From NCBI RefSeq assembly GCF_000337735.1, contig NZ_AOHX01000002.1:1-64000 (forward strand): DNA of 64,000 bases. The letters are read 5' to 3'. The stretch's first letter is position 1, and every line of letters starts with the position of its first letter. This DNA is from Natronorubrum sulfidifaciens JCM 14089 (GTDB taxonomy: Archaea > Halobacteriota > Halobacteria > Halobacteriales > Natrialbaceae). Of the stretch, positions 1 through 9,280 are shown piece after piece. The position numbers and the translations under genes are program-made. A model generated the notes under the pieces. That model made no database searches. It had not been told where the DNA came from and saw only the letters and a program-made list of their open reading frames with translations.

Positions 1-33
1 CCTCGCGCCATCAGAGATGTGTATAAGAGACAG
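1..33. other. Sequencing adaptor (Nextera, Tn5 mosaic end)
   Basis: Bases 15-33 are the 19-bp Tn5 mosaic end used in Nextera libraries (AGATGTGTATAAGAGACAG). Bases 1-14 match the end of the Roche/454-compatible Nextera primer. This is an untrimmed library artefact, so the reading frame through it is meaningless and the contig really begins at base 34. Confidence 0.95.
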
Positions 34-633
34 GAGTGTCTCTTTGCTCTCTTCGGTCAGCCGGTAGTCCGTGAGCCCGAGGACGACACGAACGGTGTCT
101 TCGTCCGCGTACGACGGCACGTACTCCTCGTCGAGTTGTGTGCCGACCAACTCATTCGGGGTGCCGTCGGCCTCGCCGATCGCCAGTTCGTCACCCTCCT
201 CGAGGCTGCGTCCCTCGTGGCCGCCGATTCCGACGAGGGTGTACGTCGAGCGACTCCCCATCACTTCGGGGACGTCGACCCCGCCGGCGACGGCGAGATA
301 CGCGCGCGCGCCTTCGGTCGCGAACGCCAACTCGAGTTCGTCGCCAGCGTCGACGGCGACGGTCTCCCACGTCCCGATCGACTCGCCGTTGAGGGTTGGC
401 GACATGTCGGCCCCGGTGATGGCGATGACGCTGTCCTCGTCGAACGTCGCCGTGATCCCTTGGTAGGTCATCTCGATCGTCGCGGCGTCGGCGTCGTTGC
501 CGACGAGGTAGTTCGCGACCGTGTGGGCGTACTTGTCCATCGCTCCCGATGGCGGCATGCCGATGTGGTAGTGGCCAAAACGGCCGCGGTCCTGTACCGT
601 ACTCGCGATCCCGCCTTCCTGGATGGTGATCAT
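34..633 (-). CDS. pxpC: 5-oxoprolinase subunit C / biotin-dependent carboxyltransferase family protein (3' end missing)
   Basis: This is the first 200 codons of a KipA/PxpC-family protein, cut off by the contig edge and adaptor. The N-terminus reads MITIQEGGIASTVQDRGRFG, followed by GMPPSGAMDKYA and later TGADMSPTLNG, AYLAVAGGVDVPEVMGS and YTLVGIGGHEGR, all typical of this family. Full members have about 300-350 residues, so roughly a third is missing. With PxpA and PxpB it should form the ATP-dependent enzyme that opens 5-oxoproline to glutamate in the cytoplasm. Its start codon overlaps the stop of pxpB by four bases (ATGA), so the two genes are co-translated. An allophanate-hydrolase-like role is the main alternative, but the pairing with a PxpB-like gene favours oxoprolinase. 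Confidence 0.85.
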
Positions 634-1529
634 GCTAGGTCCTCCGTGAGTTGGTCGTTGTACTCGAGTGGCGATTCGAAGAACTCCTCAGTCGAGAAGT
701 TCACGCGCTTGTAGGTGTACTCGTACGTTCCGGCCTCGATCTCCTCGCGGATCGCGTCGTACTCCTCGCGGTCGATCGGTCTGTAGTTTAAGATGTCGCC
801 GGGGTTCGGGAGCACCATCGAGTCGCTGAAGTCGGCCAACTGCTGGTCGACGTCGAGCACTTCGACAGGGGTCCGGCCGTAGAGCTGATACCCGCCAGCG
901 CCCTGTACTGGGTAGATAACCGAGAACGCACCACCGAAGCCGACCGCACGGCTGGGCGTGTCGGTCCGTGGCTCGACGTATTTCGGCACCTCGAGTTGCT
1001 GGTCTCGTGGCACCATCTGGAAACACCACGGTAGGCCCGGCACGAATCCAACCATCGTGACCATGTGCGGGGCCGAGACGAACGCCTCGAGGAAGGAGTC
1101 GACGTCGTCGAAGCCGTTGAGTTCGGCGGAGTACTCGAGGTCGGTCCCGTCCGGGTCCTGATGGCGGTCACGAAACTCCATGAGCGTCTCGTGGGTCCAC
1201 GGATCTTCGAACAGGACGGGAATGTCGATGACGCGGGTGTCCCACTCGTAGTTCTCGATGTCGAGTTCCGATTCGATCGCTTTGAGTTCCGCAATCACGT
1301 CGTCCGGGTGGATGACGCCGGGATCGATACGAAGCATGTAGGAGGCGTTGGCCGGACAGTTCTCGATGATCCCGTCGATATCGCGCTCGGCGACCTGCTG
1401 GGTGATCGCCATCGCCTTGAAATTGGCAGTAAAGCTCATTTCTTCCGCGAGCTCGACGAATACGTGGTCGTCAGCCCCGTACTCGTATCGTGGCTCCGGA
1501 AGCTCTTTCGGTGTAATCTCGTTTGCCAT
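630..1529 (-). CDS. pxpB: 5-oxoprolinase subunit B (KipI/allophanate hydrolase subunit 1 family)
   Basis: This is a 299-residue cytoplasmic protein, the usual length or slightly long for the KipI/PxpB family. The signature region is seen as VGFVPGLPWCF (near residue 160), followed by VPKYVEPRTDTPSRAVGFGG and QGAGGYQLYGRTP, which match the conserved GFxPGFPY and YPxxTPGGWQLIG regions of the family. It should bind PxpC and activate 5-oxoproline with ATP for conversion to glutamate. I chose the ATG at 1529 (MANEITPKEL) over an in-frame ATG at 1556, because the nine extra residues look non-coding and an AT-rich stretch at about 1562-1575 lies at promoter distance. It overlaps pxpC by ATGA. A pxpA (LamB/YcsF) gene is not in the window. 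Confidence 0.88.
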   Translation of the reverse strand: MANEITPKELPEPRYEYGADDHVFVELAEEMSFTANFKAMAITQQVAERDIDGIIENCPANASYMLRIDPGVIHPDDVIAELKAIESELDIENYEWDTRVIDIPVLFEDPWTHETLMEFRDRHQDPDGTDLEYSAELNGFDDVDSFLEAFVSAPHMVTMVGFVPGLPWCFQMVPRDQQLEVPKYVEPRTDTPSRAVGFGGAFSVIYPVQGAGGYQLYGRTPVEVLDVDQQLADFSDSMVLPNPGDILNYRPIDREEYDAIREEIEAGTYEYTYKRVNFSTEEFFESPLEYNDQLTEDLA

Positions 1530-1707
1530 GCTGTACGATGACAATTCAGAGTACACGCTTGAATAGATATTGGTCCGTGGTTAACATTCCCATCAGATCT
1601 CGAATCAAGTTCAACCAACGGACTGTCTAGGAAATAGAATGCAACCCCGAAACGTCTGTGCGGTTCGACCCCAAACGCACTTCAGGGCTGACGTGGGAGA
1701 ACGCGTA

Positions 1708-2082
1708 ATGGGAGTTCGAACACGTCTGTCCGGTGGTCCGACATCGGGCTCGAGGGGGTCGACGGCGGCGCCATCCGCGAGTGGTCGCCTCGGATATTCC
1801 AGATACCTCTTGGCTGCGGTTGTCGTCCTCGTCGCCGCCTACGTCGTGACTCGAGTGCTTGGCTCGAGCGATGACGCCGGTGATGACCCGCTGGACCGAA
1901 CGACGGACGCGATGGGGGACGAGCGAAGCCGGCCTGGAAGCGAGGAGCAGGACCGAGCCGGTGATCTCGTGACGATTCCGATCAAGGAGCCGAGAAGCGA
2001 CGACTCCGCAGCGGATGCCGAGCCGTCTACGGACACGAACGAACGCGACGACGCGACCGACGAGGACGTTTCGGAGGAGTAA
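1708..2082 (+). CDS. Small haloarchaeal membrane protein of unknown function
   Basis: About 124 residues. I see a basic N-terminus rich in Gly and Ser, one hydrophobic helix (YLLAAVVVLVAAYVVTRVLG) and a strongly acidic tail ending in DDATDEDVSEE. This layout suggests one membrane anchor with an acidic, probably disordered outer or cytoplasmic tail. An in-frame ATG at 1639 would add 23 residues with poor coding character, so 1708 is preferred. It is divergent from pxpB and upstream of the helicase gene. No family is recognised. Confidence 0.55.
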   Translation: MGVRTRLSGGPTSGSRGSTAAPSASGRLGYSRYLLAAVVVLVAAYVVTRVLGSSDDAGDDPLDRTTDAMGDERSRPGSEEQDRAGDLVTIPIKEPRSDDSAADAEPSTDTNERDDATDEDVSEE

Positions 2083-2198
2083 CCCGACGGTGACATCACG
2101 GGCCGATATCGTCTCGTCTACCGATCGTCCTCTCGAACCCTGCTCTCGAGTCAACCGGAGCGTGGCGCTTATCCGCCGTTCGACCCTACCTCGGGGCG

Positions 2199-5033
2199 AT
2201 GACTGACGGGGACGTCGCGGCGTTTACGCATCTCGGGTCGACAGTTCGTGGGGCGCTCTCCGAACGCGGTTTCTCGAGGCCGACGCCGCCACAGCAGCTG
2301 GCGATACCGCCGCTGTCGGCCGGCCAGCACACGCTCGTGATCGCCCCCACTGGCAGCGGCAAGACCGAGACGGCGATGTTGCCTGTCTTCGACCACCTGC
2401 TCGAGGACCTGCCCGAGGGGTTCGGCGCACTTTATGTCACCCCGCTGCGGGCACTCAACCGCGACATGCGCGAACGCCTCGAGTGGTGGGGTGACTATCT
2501 CGACCTCGAGGTCGACGTTCGCCACGGTGATACGACCCAGTACCAGCGCGGAAAGCAAGCGGAGAACCCACCGGACGTGCTGGTGACGACGCCCGAAACC
2601 CTGCAGGCGATGCTCACCGGCGAGCGGCTGCGGGAGGCCCTCCGAGACGTTTCTCACGTCGTGATCGACGAAGTTCACGAGCTCGCGGCGTCGAAACGCG
2701 GCGCCCAGCTTGCGGTTGGCCTCGAGCGATTACAGGACCTCTCAGGGCCAATCCAGCGAATCGGCCTCTCGGCGACGGTCGGCGATCCTGCCGAGGTCGG
2801 GCAGTTTCTGACCGGCGGTCGACCCTGTGAAATCCGGGAGATCGACGTCGGAAGCAACGTCGACGTCACCGTTCGTGAACCCGAGATCACCGACGAAGAC
2901 GAACGGTTGGCAGGCGAACTGATGACCGAAGCCGACACGGCCAGCCACGTTCGCCTGATTCGGGACCTCGTCGCCGACCACGAGTCGACACTGATCTTCG
3001 TCAACACGCGACAGACAGCCGAGGCGCTTGGCTCGCGGTTCACCGAACTCGATCTCCCGATCGGCGTCCACCACGGCTCGCTCTCGAAGGAAGCCCGGAT
3101 CGACGTCGAGGATCGGTTCAAAGCCGGCGAACTGGACGGCCTGCTCTGTACGTCCTCGATGGAATTGGGGATCGATGTCGGCCGCGTCGATCACGTCGTC
3201 CAGTACAAAAGCCCGCGGCAGGTGACGCGATTGCTCCAACGGATCGGGCGTGCGGGCCACCGCCAAGACGCGGTCTCGAGCGGTACGATCGTCACAACTC
3301 GCCCCGACGACACGCTCGAGGCGGTCGCAATCGCCCGCCGAGCGCGCGACGGCGAGGTCGAACCGGCGGCGATCCACGAGGGGAGTCTCGACGTGGTCGC
3401 AAACCAGATTCCGGGCTTCGTCCAGAGCCGCGGTTCGACACCTCTTCGAGAGGCCTACGAGACGGTTACGCGCGCGTATCCGTTTCGCGACCTTCCCGAG
3501 GAGACGTTTCGAGAGGTCGTCTCGGAACTGCATCGTAACCGAATCGTCTGGTTCGACGAGAGCGAGGATCGCCTCGAGACCACCGGCGGCACCTGGCAGT
3601 ACGTCTACGCGAACCTCTCGATGATCCCCGACGAGGAGACCTACGAGGTCCACGACATCGCCTCGAGCACCCAGATCGGGACGTTAGACGAGCGGTTCGT
3701 GGTCAACTTCGCCCAGCCCGGCGAGGTGTTCATCCAGCGCGGCGAGATGTGGCGCATCGCCGAGATCGACGACGAGGAGGCGCGAGTGAAGGTCAGCCCG
3801 ATCGAAGACCCCGCGGGTGAGGTGCCGTCGTGGACCGGTCAGGAGATTCCCGTCCCCGCTGCGGTTGCCGGTGAGGTCGGCGAGATCCGAGCCGTCGCCG
3901 AGCCACAGCTGTCGGCTGGTGCGGATGCCGGGGCCGTTTCGCGAGACCTCGTCCAGCGCTATCCGGCTGACGAGGAGACGCTTACGCGTGCCTGCGAACA
4001 ACTCGAGCGCCACGTCGCGGCCGAGGCCCCGATGCCGACGGCTGATCGACTCGTCCTCGAGCGGCGAGGCCGAACGCTCGTCCTGAACGCGCCGTTTGGC
4101 CACATGGTCAACGAAACGCTCGGGCGCGTGCTTTCCTCGCTGCTCGGCCAGCAGGCCGGCTCGTCCGTCGGCCTCGAGACGGACCCTTACCGGATCGAAC
4201 TCGAGGTACCGAGTTCGGTGGCGACCAGCGACGTCGTGGCGGTGCTCGAGGATACCGATCCCGACCACGTCGAGGCGATCATCGAACTCGGCCTCAAGCG
4301 CTCGGATGCACTCGCCTTCCGGCTCGCACAGGTGTCGGCCAAGTTCGGCGCGCTCAAACGCTGGCAGCACAGCGGTTCCGGACGACTCTCGAGTGAGCGA
4401 CTGCTGGCGGCACTCGAGGACACGCCGATGTACGACGAGGCGATTCGGGAGGTGTTCCACGAGGATCTCGACGTCGACCGGGCGAGTGTGGTCCTCGAGC
4501 GACTCCAGTCGGACGAGCTGGAACTGCTCACCTACCGCGGGCGGACGCCGGTTGGACAGGGCGGCCGCTCGGCTGGTGGAAAGGAGTTGCTAGCACCCGA
4601 GAACGCCGATGCGAGCGTGATCGAGACGGTCAAAGAGCGTCTGCAGAACGACCGTATCATCTTACTCTGTACCCACTGCAAGGCGTGGAAAGCCACGACG
4701 AAAGTCAGGCGCGTTGCCGACCAGCCCGAATGTCCCGAGTGTGGCTCGACGCGAATCGCGTCGCTGAACCCGTGGGCCGACGAGGTCGTGCAGGCGGTCC
4801 GCGCCGAGGAGAAAGACGACGAACAGGCGTCGATGACCGAACGCGCCTATCGGAGCGCCAGTCTCGTCCAGAGCCACGGTAAACAGGCCGTTATCGCGAT
4901 GGCTGCCCGCGGCGTCGGGCCGCACAACGCCGCCCGGATCATCAACAAGCTTCGGGAGGACGAAGCCGAATTCTATCGCGACATCCTCTCGAAAGAACGC
5001 GAATACGCGCGAACACAATCGTTCTGGGAGTGA
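2199..5033 (+). CDS. lhr: Lhr-type superfamily 2 DNA/RNA helicase
   Basis: A 944-residue Lhr-family helicase. Walker A is APTGSGKTE at residues 49-57, the DEAH-type box is DEVH at 157-160, and motif III is LSATVGDP. Motif VI is QRIGRAGHR near residue 347. The two RecA domains (about 1-390) are followed by the winged-helix and Lhr-core beta-sheet region typical of the family (about 400-800). Near residues 825-850 a CTHC...CPEC pair forms a likely zinc knuckle. Lhr proteins are ATP-dependent 3'-5' translocases that unwind nucleic acids, with a proposed role in repair or fork restart. The gene stands alone, in the same direction as the kinase gene 160 bp downstream. Confidence 0.93.
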   Translation: MTDGDVAAFTHLGSTVRGALSERGFSRPTPPQQLAIPPLSAGQHTLVIAPTGSGKTETAMLPVFDHLLEDLPEGFGALYVTPLRALNRDMRERLEWWGDYLDLEVDVRHGDTTQYQRGKQAENPPDVLVTTPETLQAMLTGERLREALRDVSHVVIDEVHELAASKRGAQLAVGLERLQDLSGPIQRIGLSATVGDPAEVGQFLTGGRPCEIREIDVGSNVDVTVREPEITDEDERLAGELMTEADTASHVRLIRDLVADHESTLIFVNTRQTAEALGSRFTELDLPIGVHHGSLSKEARIDVEDRFKAGELDGLLCTSSMELGIDVGRVDHVVQYKSPRQVTRLLQRIGRAGHRQDAVSSGTIVTTRPDDTLEAVAIARRARDGEVEPAAIHEGSLDVVANQIPGFVQSRGSTPLREAYETVTRAYPFRDLPEETFREVVSELHRNRIVWFDESEDRLETTGGTWQYVYANLSMIPDEETYEVHDIASSTQIGTLDERFVVNFAQPGEVFIQRGEMWRIAEIDDEEARVKVSPIEDPAGEVPSWTGQEIPVPAAVAGEVGEIRAVAEPQLSAGADAGAVSRDLVQRYPADEETLTRACEQLERHVAAEAPMPTADRLVLERRGRTLVLNAPFGHMVNETLGRVLSSLLGQQAGSSVGLETDPYRIELEVPSSVATSDVVAVLEDTDPDHVEAIIELGLKRSDALAFRLAQVSAKFGALKRWQHSGSGRLSSERLLAALEDTPMYDEAIREVFHEDLDVDRASVVLERLQSDELELLTYRGRTPVGQGGRSAGGKELLAPENADASVIETVKERLQNDRIILLCTHCKAWKATTKVRRVADQPECPECGSTRIASLNPWADEVVQAVRAEEKDDEQASMTERAYRSASLVQSHGKQAVIAMAARGVGPHNAARIINKLREDEAEFYRDILSKEREYARTQSFWE

Positions 5034-5192
5034 TCGACCACGACGGTACAACTGCACTAGACCAGGGGCCAAACTGGAGACGGCCAACCAAGCGGGCTGT
5101 ACAGCAACGTTCGGTGGTGACACGACTCAGCAGTGTGTGGTAATCCCACAGTGATCCCAGTCCTTATCACCTCGACAGGGTAACCACGAACA

Positions 5193-7238
5193 ATGGAACC
5201 CGGGTCCCCTTCCTCTCCGTCCGCCGGACGGACGGGACAGAACGATGGACCGAGCAGTCACGAGCTGGGATCGCTCCTCACTGCGGCGGGCGTCGCCAGC
5301 GTCTGGATGGAGCCGGACGGTACGGTTGTCGATGCCAACGACGCCTTCGTATCGGTGACCAGATACGACCGCTCGGAGTTGCTCGGAACCGCGTTTTCGA
5401 CGCTCGTTGGGGACGACTGTCCAGCCATCGAGTCGCTCATCGCCGACGATGCGACGCGCAAGGTCTCGACGACGCTTCCGATTCGAACCGGCGCGGAGAC
5501 GAGCCGTTCCGTCGAGATCCACCTCGAGCGATTTGAGACCGAGAACGGGTCGGCACGGATTGTCGGGCTCGTCAACCGTCGAGCAACGCCGACGGAATCC
5601 GCGTCGTCGTCCGAGTTCACCTACGGACGGACGTTTCAGGCGCTCGCCGACGCGCTCGCCGACGGGATTATCGTTTTGGATACGAACAGCGATATCCAGT
5701 ACGCCAACCCTGCCGTCGAACGCATTCTCGGCTATCCGCCCGACGAACTGGTCGGCTCCAGTAAAGTCACGATCATCCCGCCGCGGCTCCGACAGACACA
5801 CCTCGACGCGTTACAGCGGTATCTCGAGACCGGGGAGCGAAAAATAAACTGGACGTACGTCGAACTCCCGGGCCAACACGAAGCCGGCCACGAAGTCCCA
5901 CTCGGGGTGTCACTCAACGAGTTCTGGTACGATGACGATCGCTATTTCGTGGGGCTGTTCCGTGATATTTCGCCACGGAAGGAGGCCGAACGAACGCTCA
6001 CGGCGAAAGTCGCCCAACTCGAGTCGATCGCGTATCTTGGCCGCCATGCACTCGAGACCAGAGATACGGACGCGCTGCTCGAAAATGCGACCGAACTGAT
6101 CGCGGCAGCACTCGATATCGAGTGCTGTGCCATCTATGACTCCGAGACGGGCGGCACCGACGACGCGTTTCAGGTTCGCTCACGCGTCGGCTGTGACGAC
6201 GCCACCCTCGAGACCGAAATCCAGCGCTCGAGTGCCGACTCGCTGCCCGAGGCCACGCTCGCCGCACGCGAACCGATCGCCGTCGAATCGTTCGAGACCG
6301 ATACTCGAGTTCCCGGTTCGACCGGGGTGACTGACCACGGACTCACGAGCGGGGTCGGCGTTCCGATCGGCCCGACGACCGATTCACCGGGCGTCCTCGC
6401 CGTCTACAGCGCTGGCGAACGGGAGTTCGCTGACCACGACATCGACTTCCTCGAGAGCGCTGCGACGATCCTCGCGACGGCGATCGAACGGCAGGCCTAC
6501 GAGCGTCGACTCAACGACACGGTCGCCGAACTTGAGGTCTCGAACGAGCGCTTAGAACAGTTCGCCTACGCGGCCTCGCACGATCTGCAGGAACCACTAC
6601 GGATGGTTTCGAGCTATCTCCAACTCATCGAGAGCCGGTATGCCGACGACCTCGATGCCGACGGTGAGGAGTTTATCGAGTTCGCCGTCGACGGCGCTGA
6701 GCGAATGCGCGACATGATCGATGGCCTCCTCGAGTACTCTCGAGTCGATTCGAAGGGTGCGCCGCTCGAACCGGTCGATCTCGACGTGGTACTCGAGGAT
6801 GTCCTGACCGACTTGCAGGTGATGATCGACCAGTCCGACGCCGAGATTACGGCGGCGTCGTTGCCCGAGGTACAGGGCGACGCCGGCCAGCTTCGGCAGG
6901 TGTTTCAGAACCTGCTGTCGAACGCGATCGAGTACAGCGGTGACGGTCAGCCTCGGGTCCACATCGATGCCGAGCGAACCGGCTCGATGTGGCGTCTCTC
7001 GGTCCACGATGAGGGGATCGGAATCGACGCCGAGGAGACATCGCAGATCTTCCAGGTGTTCCAGCGACTCCACAGTCGCACGGAGCACGATGGGACGGGA
7101 ATCGGACTTGCGCTCTGTCAGCGTATCGTCGAGCGCCACGGCGGGGAGATCTGGGTCGACTCACAACCCGGTGCGGGCTCGACGTTTTCGTTTACCTTGC
7201 AGCCGGCCGAGACTCCCCAGCGAAACCATTGCGTGTGA
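5193..7238 (+). CDS. PAS-PAS-GAF sensor histidine kinase
   Basis: A 681-residue, apparently soluble kinase with no membrane helix. Order: PAS about 25-130 (SVWMEPDGTVVDANDAF), PAS about 145-265 (ADGIIVLDTNSDIQYANPAV), GAF about 280-425, then HisKA with the phospho-acceptor in FAYAASHDLQEPLRMVSSYL (His463). The HATPase domain follows, with N-box NLLSNAIEYS and G-boxes DEGIGID and GTGIGLALCQRIVERHGG. It should autophosphorylate on His463 in response to a cytoplasmic signal, perhaps redox or a small ligand through PAS/GAF. No response regulator is next to it, as is common in haloarchaea. Start chosen at the ATG of MEPGSP. The partner and signal are unknown. Confidence 0.92.
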   Translation: MEPGSPSSPSAGRTGQNDGPSSHELGSLLTAAGVASVWMEPDGTVVDANDAFVSVTRYDRSELLGTAFSTLVGDDCPAIESLIADDATRKVSTTLPIRTGAETSRSVEIHLERFETENGSARIVGLVNRRATPTESASSSEFTYGRTFQALADALADGIIVLDTNSDIQYANPAVERILGYPPDELVGSSKVTIIPPRLRQTHLDALQRYLETGERKINWTYVELPGQHEAGHEVPLGVSLNEFWYDDDRYFVGLFRDISPRKEAERTLTAKVAQLESIAYLGRHALETRDTDALLENATELIAAALDIECCAIYDSETGGTDDAFQVRSRVGCDDATLETEIQRSSADSLPEATLAAREPIAVESFETDTRVPGSTGVTDHGLTSGVGVPIGPTTDSPGVLAVYSAGEREFADHDIDFLESAATILATAIERQAYERRLNDTVAELEVSNERLEQFAYAASHDLQEPLRMVSSYLQLIESRYADDLDADGEEFIEFAVDGAERMRDMIDGLLEYSRVDSKGAPLEPVDLDVVLEDVLTDLQVMIDQSDAEITAASLPEVQGDAGQLRQVFQNLLSNAIEYSGDGQPRVHIDAERTGSMWRLSVHDEGIGIDAEETSQIFQVFQRLHSRTEHDGTGIGLALCQRIVERHGGEIWVDSQPGAGSTFSFTLQPAETPQRNHCV

Positions 7239-7332
7239 ATCGGTGGCCCCATTCGGCCTTCGTTCACCGTTACATCGCCCGGCTCTGCCCACCATCGTAA
7301 CGGCCATACGACCTGATTGCGTGTGTTCGGGC

Positions 7333-8037
7333 ATGAACTTCGCGCCGGGGGCCTGGAAGTACGCCGTTCTTCCCCTGCTTGCTGCACCGTTCGCGCTCGT
7401 GTTCAGCGTGACGGCGAGTCTCCTTGCACTCGCCGCCAGTGTCGGAACACTCGCCTTTTTCCGCGACCCCGAGCGGACGCCGCCGCCGACTGGCGTCGTC
7501 TCACCGGCCGATGGGAACGTCTCCGTGCTCCGTGAGGAGGGCGACCGCGTTCGACTGGGCGTCTTCATGAACGTCTGGCACGTCCACGTCATCCGCGCGC
7601 CGTTCGACGCCGCCGTGACGGACGTCGAACACGTCTCCGGTGCGAACCGCCCGGCGTTCTCGAAGGAGTCGGATCGCAACGAGCGCGTGCACGTTCGATG
7701 TGAGACGGACTCTCCGAACCTCCCTGCAGCCGAGGGATCGGCGACGGGGGCGACTCGAGACACCGACGCGTCGGATTCGAATGCGAACGACGCCGAAGTC
7801 ACGTTCATCGCCGGCGCGTTCGCCCGTCGCATTCACCCCTACGTCGAACGCGGCGACGATGTCACCCGCGGCGATCGACTCGGCCACATCGCGTTCGGTA
7901 GCCGCGTCGACCTGCTCTTTCCACCTACGGTGGACCTCGAGGACATCGATGTCGACGTGGGGGACTCGATGACCGCTGGCGAGACGGTGGTACTCGAGTC
8001 GACGGCCGAGTTCGACCTCGAGATTGCCTCCGAGTAA
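7333..8037 (+). CDS. asd: Archaetidylserine (phosphatidylserine) decarboxylase
   Basis: A 234-residue archaeal-type decarboxylase that converts archaetidylserine to archaetidylethanolamine at the membrane. The N-terminus carries two hydrophobic helices (residues about 10-45), then FFRDPER, VVSPADGNVSVL, LGVFMNVWHVHVIRAP and the C-terminal HIAFGSRVDLLFPP. In this family the chain cleaves itself at the Gly-Ser bond, here Gly189-Ser190, and the serine becomes the pyruvoyl cofactor. The insertion of about 40 polar residues around 125-160 (TRDTDASDSNANDAEV) is longer than in many relatives. The start at ATG 7333 gives the normal N-terminus. A longer upstream reading frame is only overlap with the kinase gene. 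No archaetidylserine synthase gene is visible. Confidence 0.93.
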   Translation: MNFAPGAWKYAVLPLLAAPFALVFSVTASLLALAASVGTLAFFRDPERTPPPTGVVSPADGNVSVLREEGDRVRLGVFMNVWHVHVIRAPFDAAVTDVEHVSGANRPAFSKESDRNERVHVRCETDSPNLPAAEGSATGATRDTDASDSNANDAEVTFIAGAFARRIHPYVERGDDVTRGDRLGHIAFGSRVDLLFPPTVDLEDIDVDVGDSMTAGETVVLESTAEFDLEIASE

Positions 8038-8121
8038 GGGAAGACGGAAACACGATGCAACCGAGACACGGAACGCACTCCCTTTTATCACTCACGTGTC
8101 CATCACTGAACCATCGCCCAG

Positions 8122-8130
8122 CTATATTTT
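8122..8130 (+). promoter_or_regulatory. TATA box of the small gene at 8153
   Basis: CTATATTTT lies 23-31 nt before the ATG at 8153, the classic spacing for a leaderless haloarchaeal transcript. This supports 8153 as the start codon rather than the in-frame ATG at 8024. Confidence 0.65.
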
Positions 8131-8152
8131 GCTGGCCGTCGTTCGGACGGGT

Positions 8153-8329
8153 ATGTACCGTGCAATCCTGCCGGAAGGACAGATCGCCTGTGAGCGGTAC
8201 GAACACACGGAGACAGGGCTCGAGTTATACGACGAAGACGACGAGTTCCTCGCGTTCGTTCCGTACGCGAACCTCCACGCACTGGCTGATGACGAGATCT
8301 ACGCGGCCGACGAACGATCGATCATGTAA
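8153..8329 (+). CDS. Small conserved haloarchaeal protein
   Basis: A 58-residue acidic protein starting MYRAILPEGQIACERYEHTE and ending DEIYAADERSIM. It has no membrane segment and no cysteine pair. The length, acidity and a well-placed TATA box make it a real gene. Its stop codon abuts the stop of the convergent tfb gene. I recognise no function. The alternation of hydrophobic and charged residues suggests a small beta-rich fold. Confidence 0.75.
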   Translation: MYRAILPEGQIACERYEHTETGLELYDEDDEFLAFVPYANLHALADDEIYAADERSIM

Positions 8330-9280
8330 TCAGGCCGGGGCTTGATCGATGGCCTCGAGTTGCTCGCGGTACCGATTTCGAACGGTGACGACGGTCGTCT
8401 GTGCGGTGTCGGCGACTGCTCGCTGGGGAATCGTCTCGTCACAAAGCAGGCCGGCGGCGTAGATCGCTGCGGCGGCGAATCCGGTCGGCGATTTCCCCGA
8501 GTGGAGCCCCTGCTGGGTCGTTTCGTCGATAATCTCGACGGCTTTCGTCTCGACGTCTTTGTCGACGTCGAGTTCCGAACAAAAGCGGGGGACGAACTGG
8601 CGTGGGTTCGTCGGCTCTAAGTTGATGTCGAGCTCGTCGGCGATGTATCGGTACGTCCGTCCGATCTCTCGCTGATCGACCCGTGAGACAGCGGTTACTT
8701 CCTCGAGACTGCGTGGAATGTCCTCCTTTCGGCAGGCAGTGTAGAGGGCGCTGGTTGCAACGCCTTCGATCGATCGGCCTCGGATGAGGTCCTGCTCGAG
8801 TGCTTGCCGGTAAATGACGCTTGCCGTCTCTTTGACGGGCTTTGGGACGCCGAGTGCGCTGACCATTCGGTCGATTTCCGAGAGCGCGTACTTGAGGTTC
8901 CGTTCGCCCGCGTTTTTCGTTCGGATGCGCTCTTGCCAGACACGGAGTCGATGGAGCTGGCCGTGTTTGTCGGCCGACATCGAGTGGCCGTTGGCGTCTT
9001 TGTTCCGCCAGTCGATCGTGGTCGTTAGCCCACGGTCGTGCATCGACTGTGTGAGTGGCGCACCGACACGGGAGAGTTCGTCGTGTTCTTGGGCGTTAAA
9101 CGCCCGCCACTCCGGACCGTAGTCGATCGGATCTTCGGTGAGGACGAGCCCACACTCCTTGCAGACTCGTTCGCCGCGGTCCGGATCGTGTACGATCGTA
9201 TCGGTTTCGCAGTCCGGACATAGCCCGGACTCTGTCTTCGCTGATTCTGTCTTCGTGTGATCGATGAGGGACCGCGTCAT
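8330..9280 (-). CDS. tfb: Transcription initiation factor B (TFB)
   Basis: A 316-residue TFIIB homologue. The N-terminal zinc ribbon reads CPDCETDTIVHDPDRGERVC followed by KECG (from about residue 21). It is followed by a B-finger region and two cyclin-like repeats (about 115-205 and 210-305), with the helix-turn-helix in the second repeat that contacts the BRE. It recruits RNA polymerase to TBP-bound promoters. Haloarchaea carry several TFBs with different promoter preferences, and I cannot tell which paralogue this is. I chose ATG 9280 (MTRSLIDH), because TTACAA lies about 30 nt upstream and an in-frame ATG at 9307 would leave no room for it. Its stop is adjacent to the convergent small gene. 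Confidence 0.95.
   Translation of the reverse strand: MTRSLIDHTKTESAKTESGLCPDCETDTIVHDPDRGERVCKECGLVLTEDPIDYGPEWRAFNAQEHDELSRVGAPLTQSMHDRGLTTTIDWRNKDANGHSMSADKHGQLHRLRVWQERIRTKNAGERNLKYALSEIDRMVSALGVPKPVKETASVIYRQALEQDLIRGRSIEGVATSALYTACRKEDIPRSLEEVTAVSRVDQREIGRTYRYIADELDINLEPTNPRQFVPRFCSELDVDKDVETKAVEIIDETTQQGLHSGKSPTGFAAAAIYAAGLLCDETIPQRAVADTAQTTVVTVRNRYREQLEAIDQAPA

Noticed and set aside
5136-5150. Small inverted repeat (TGTGG...CCACA) between the helicase and kinase genes
   Set aside because: Only five paired bases, expected often by chance, and no T-run to suggest a terminator.
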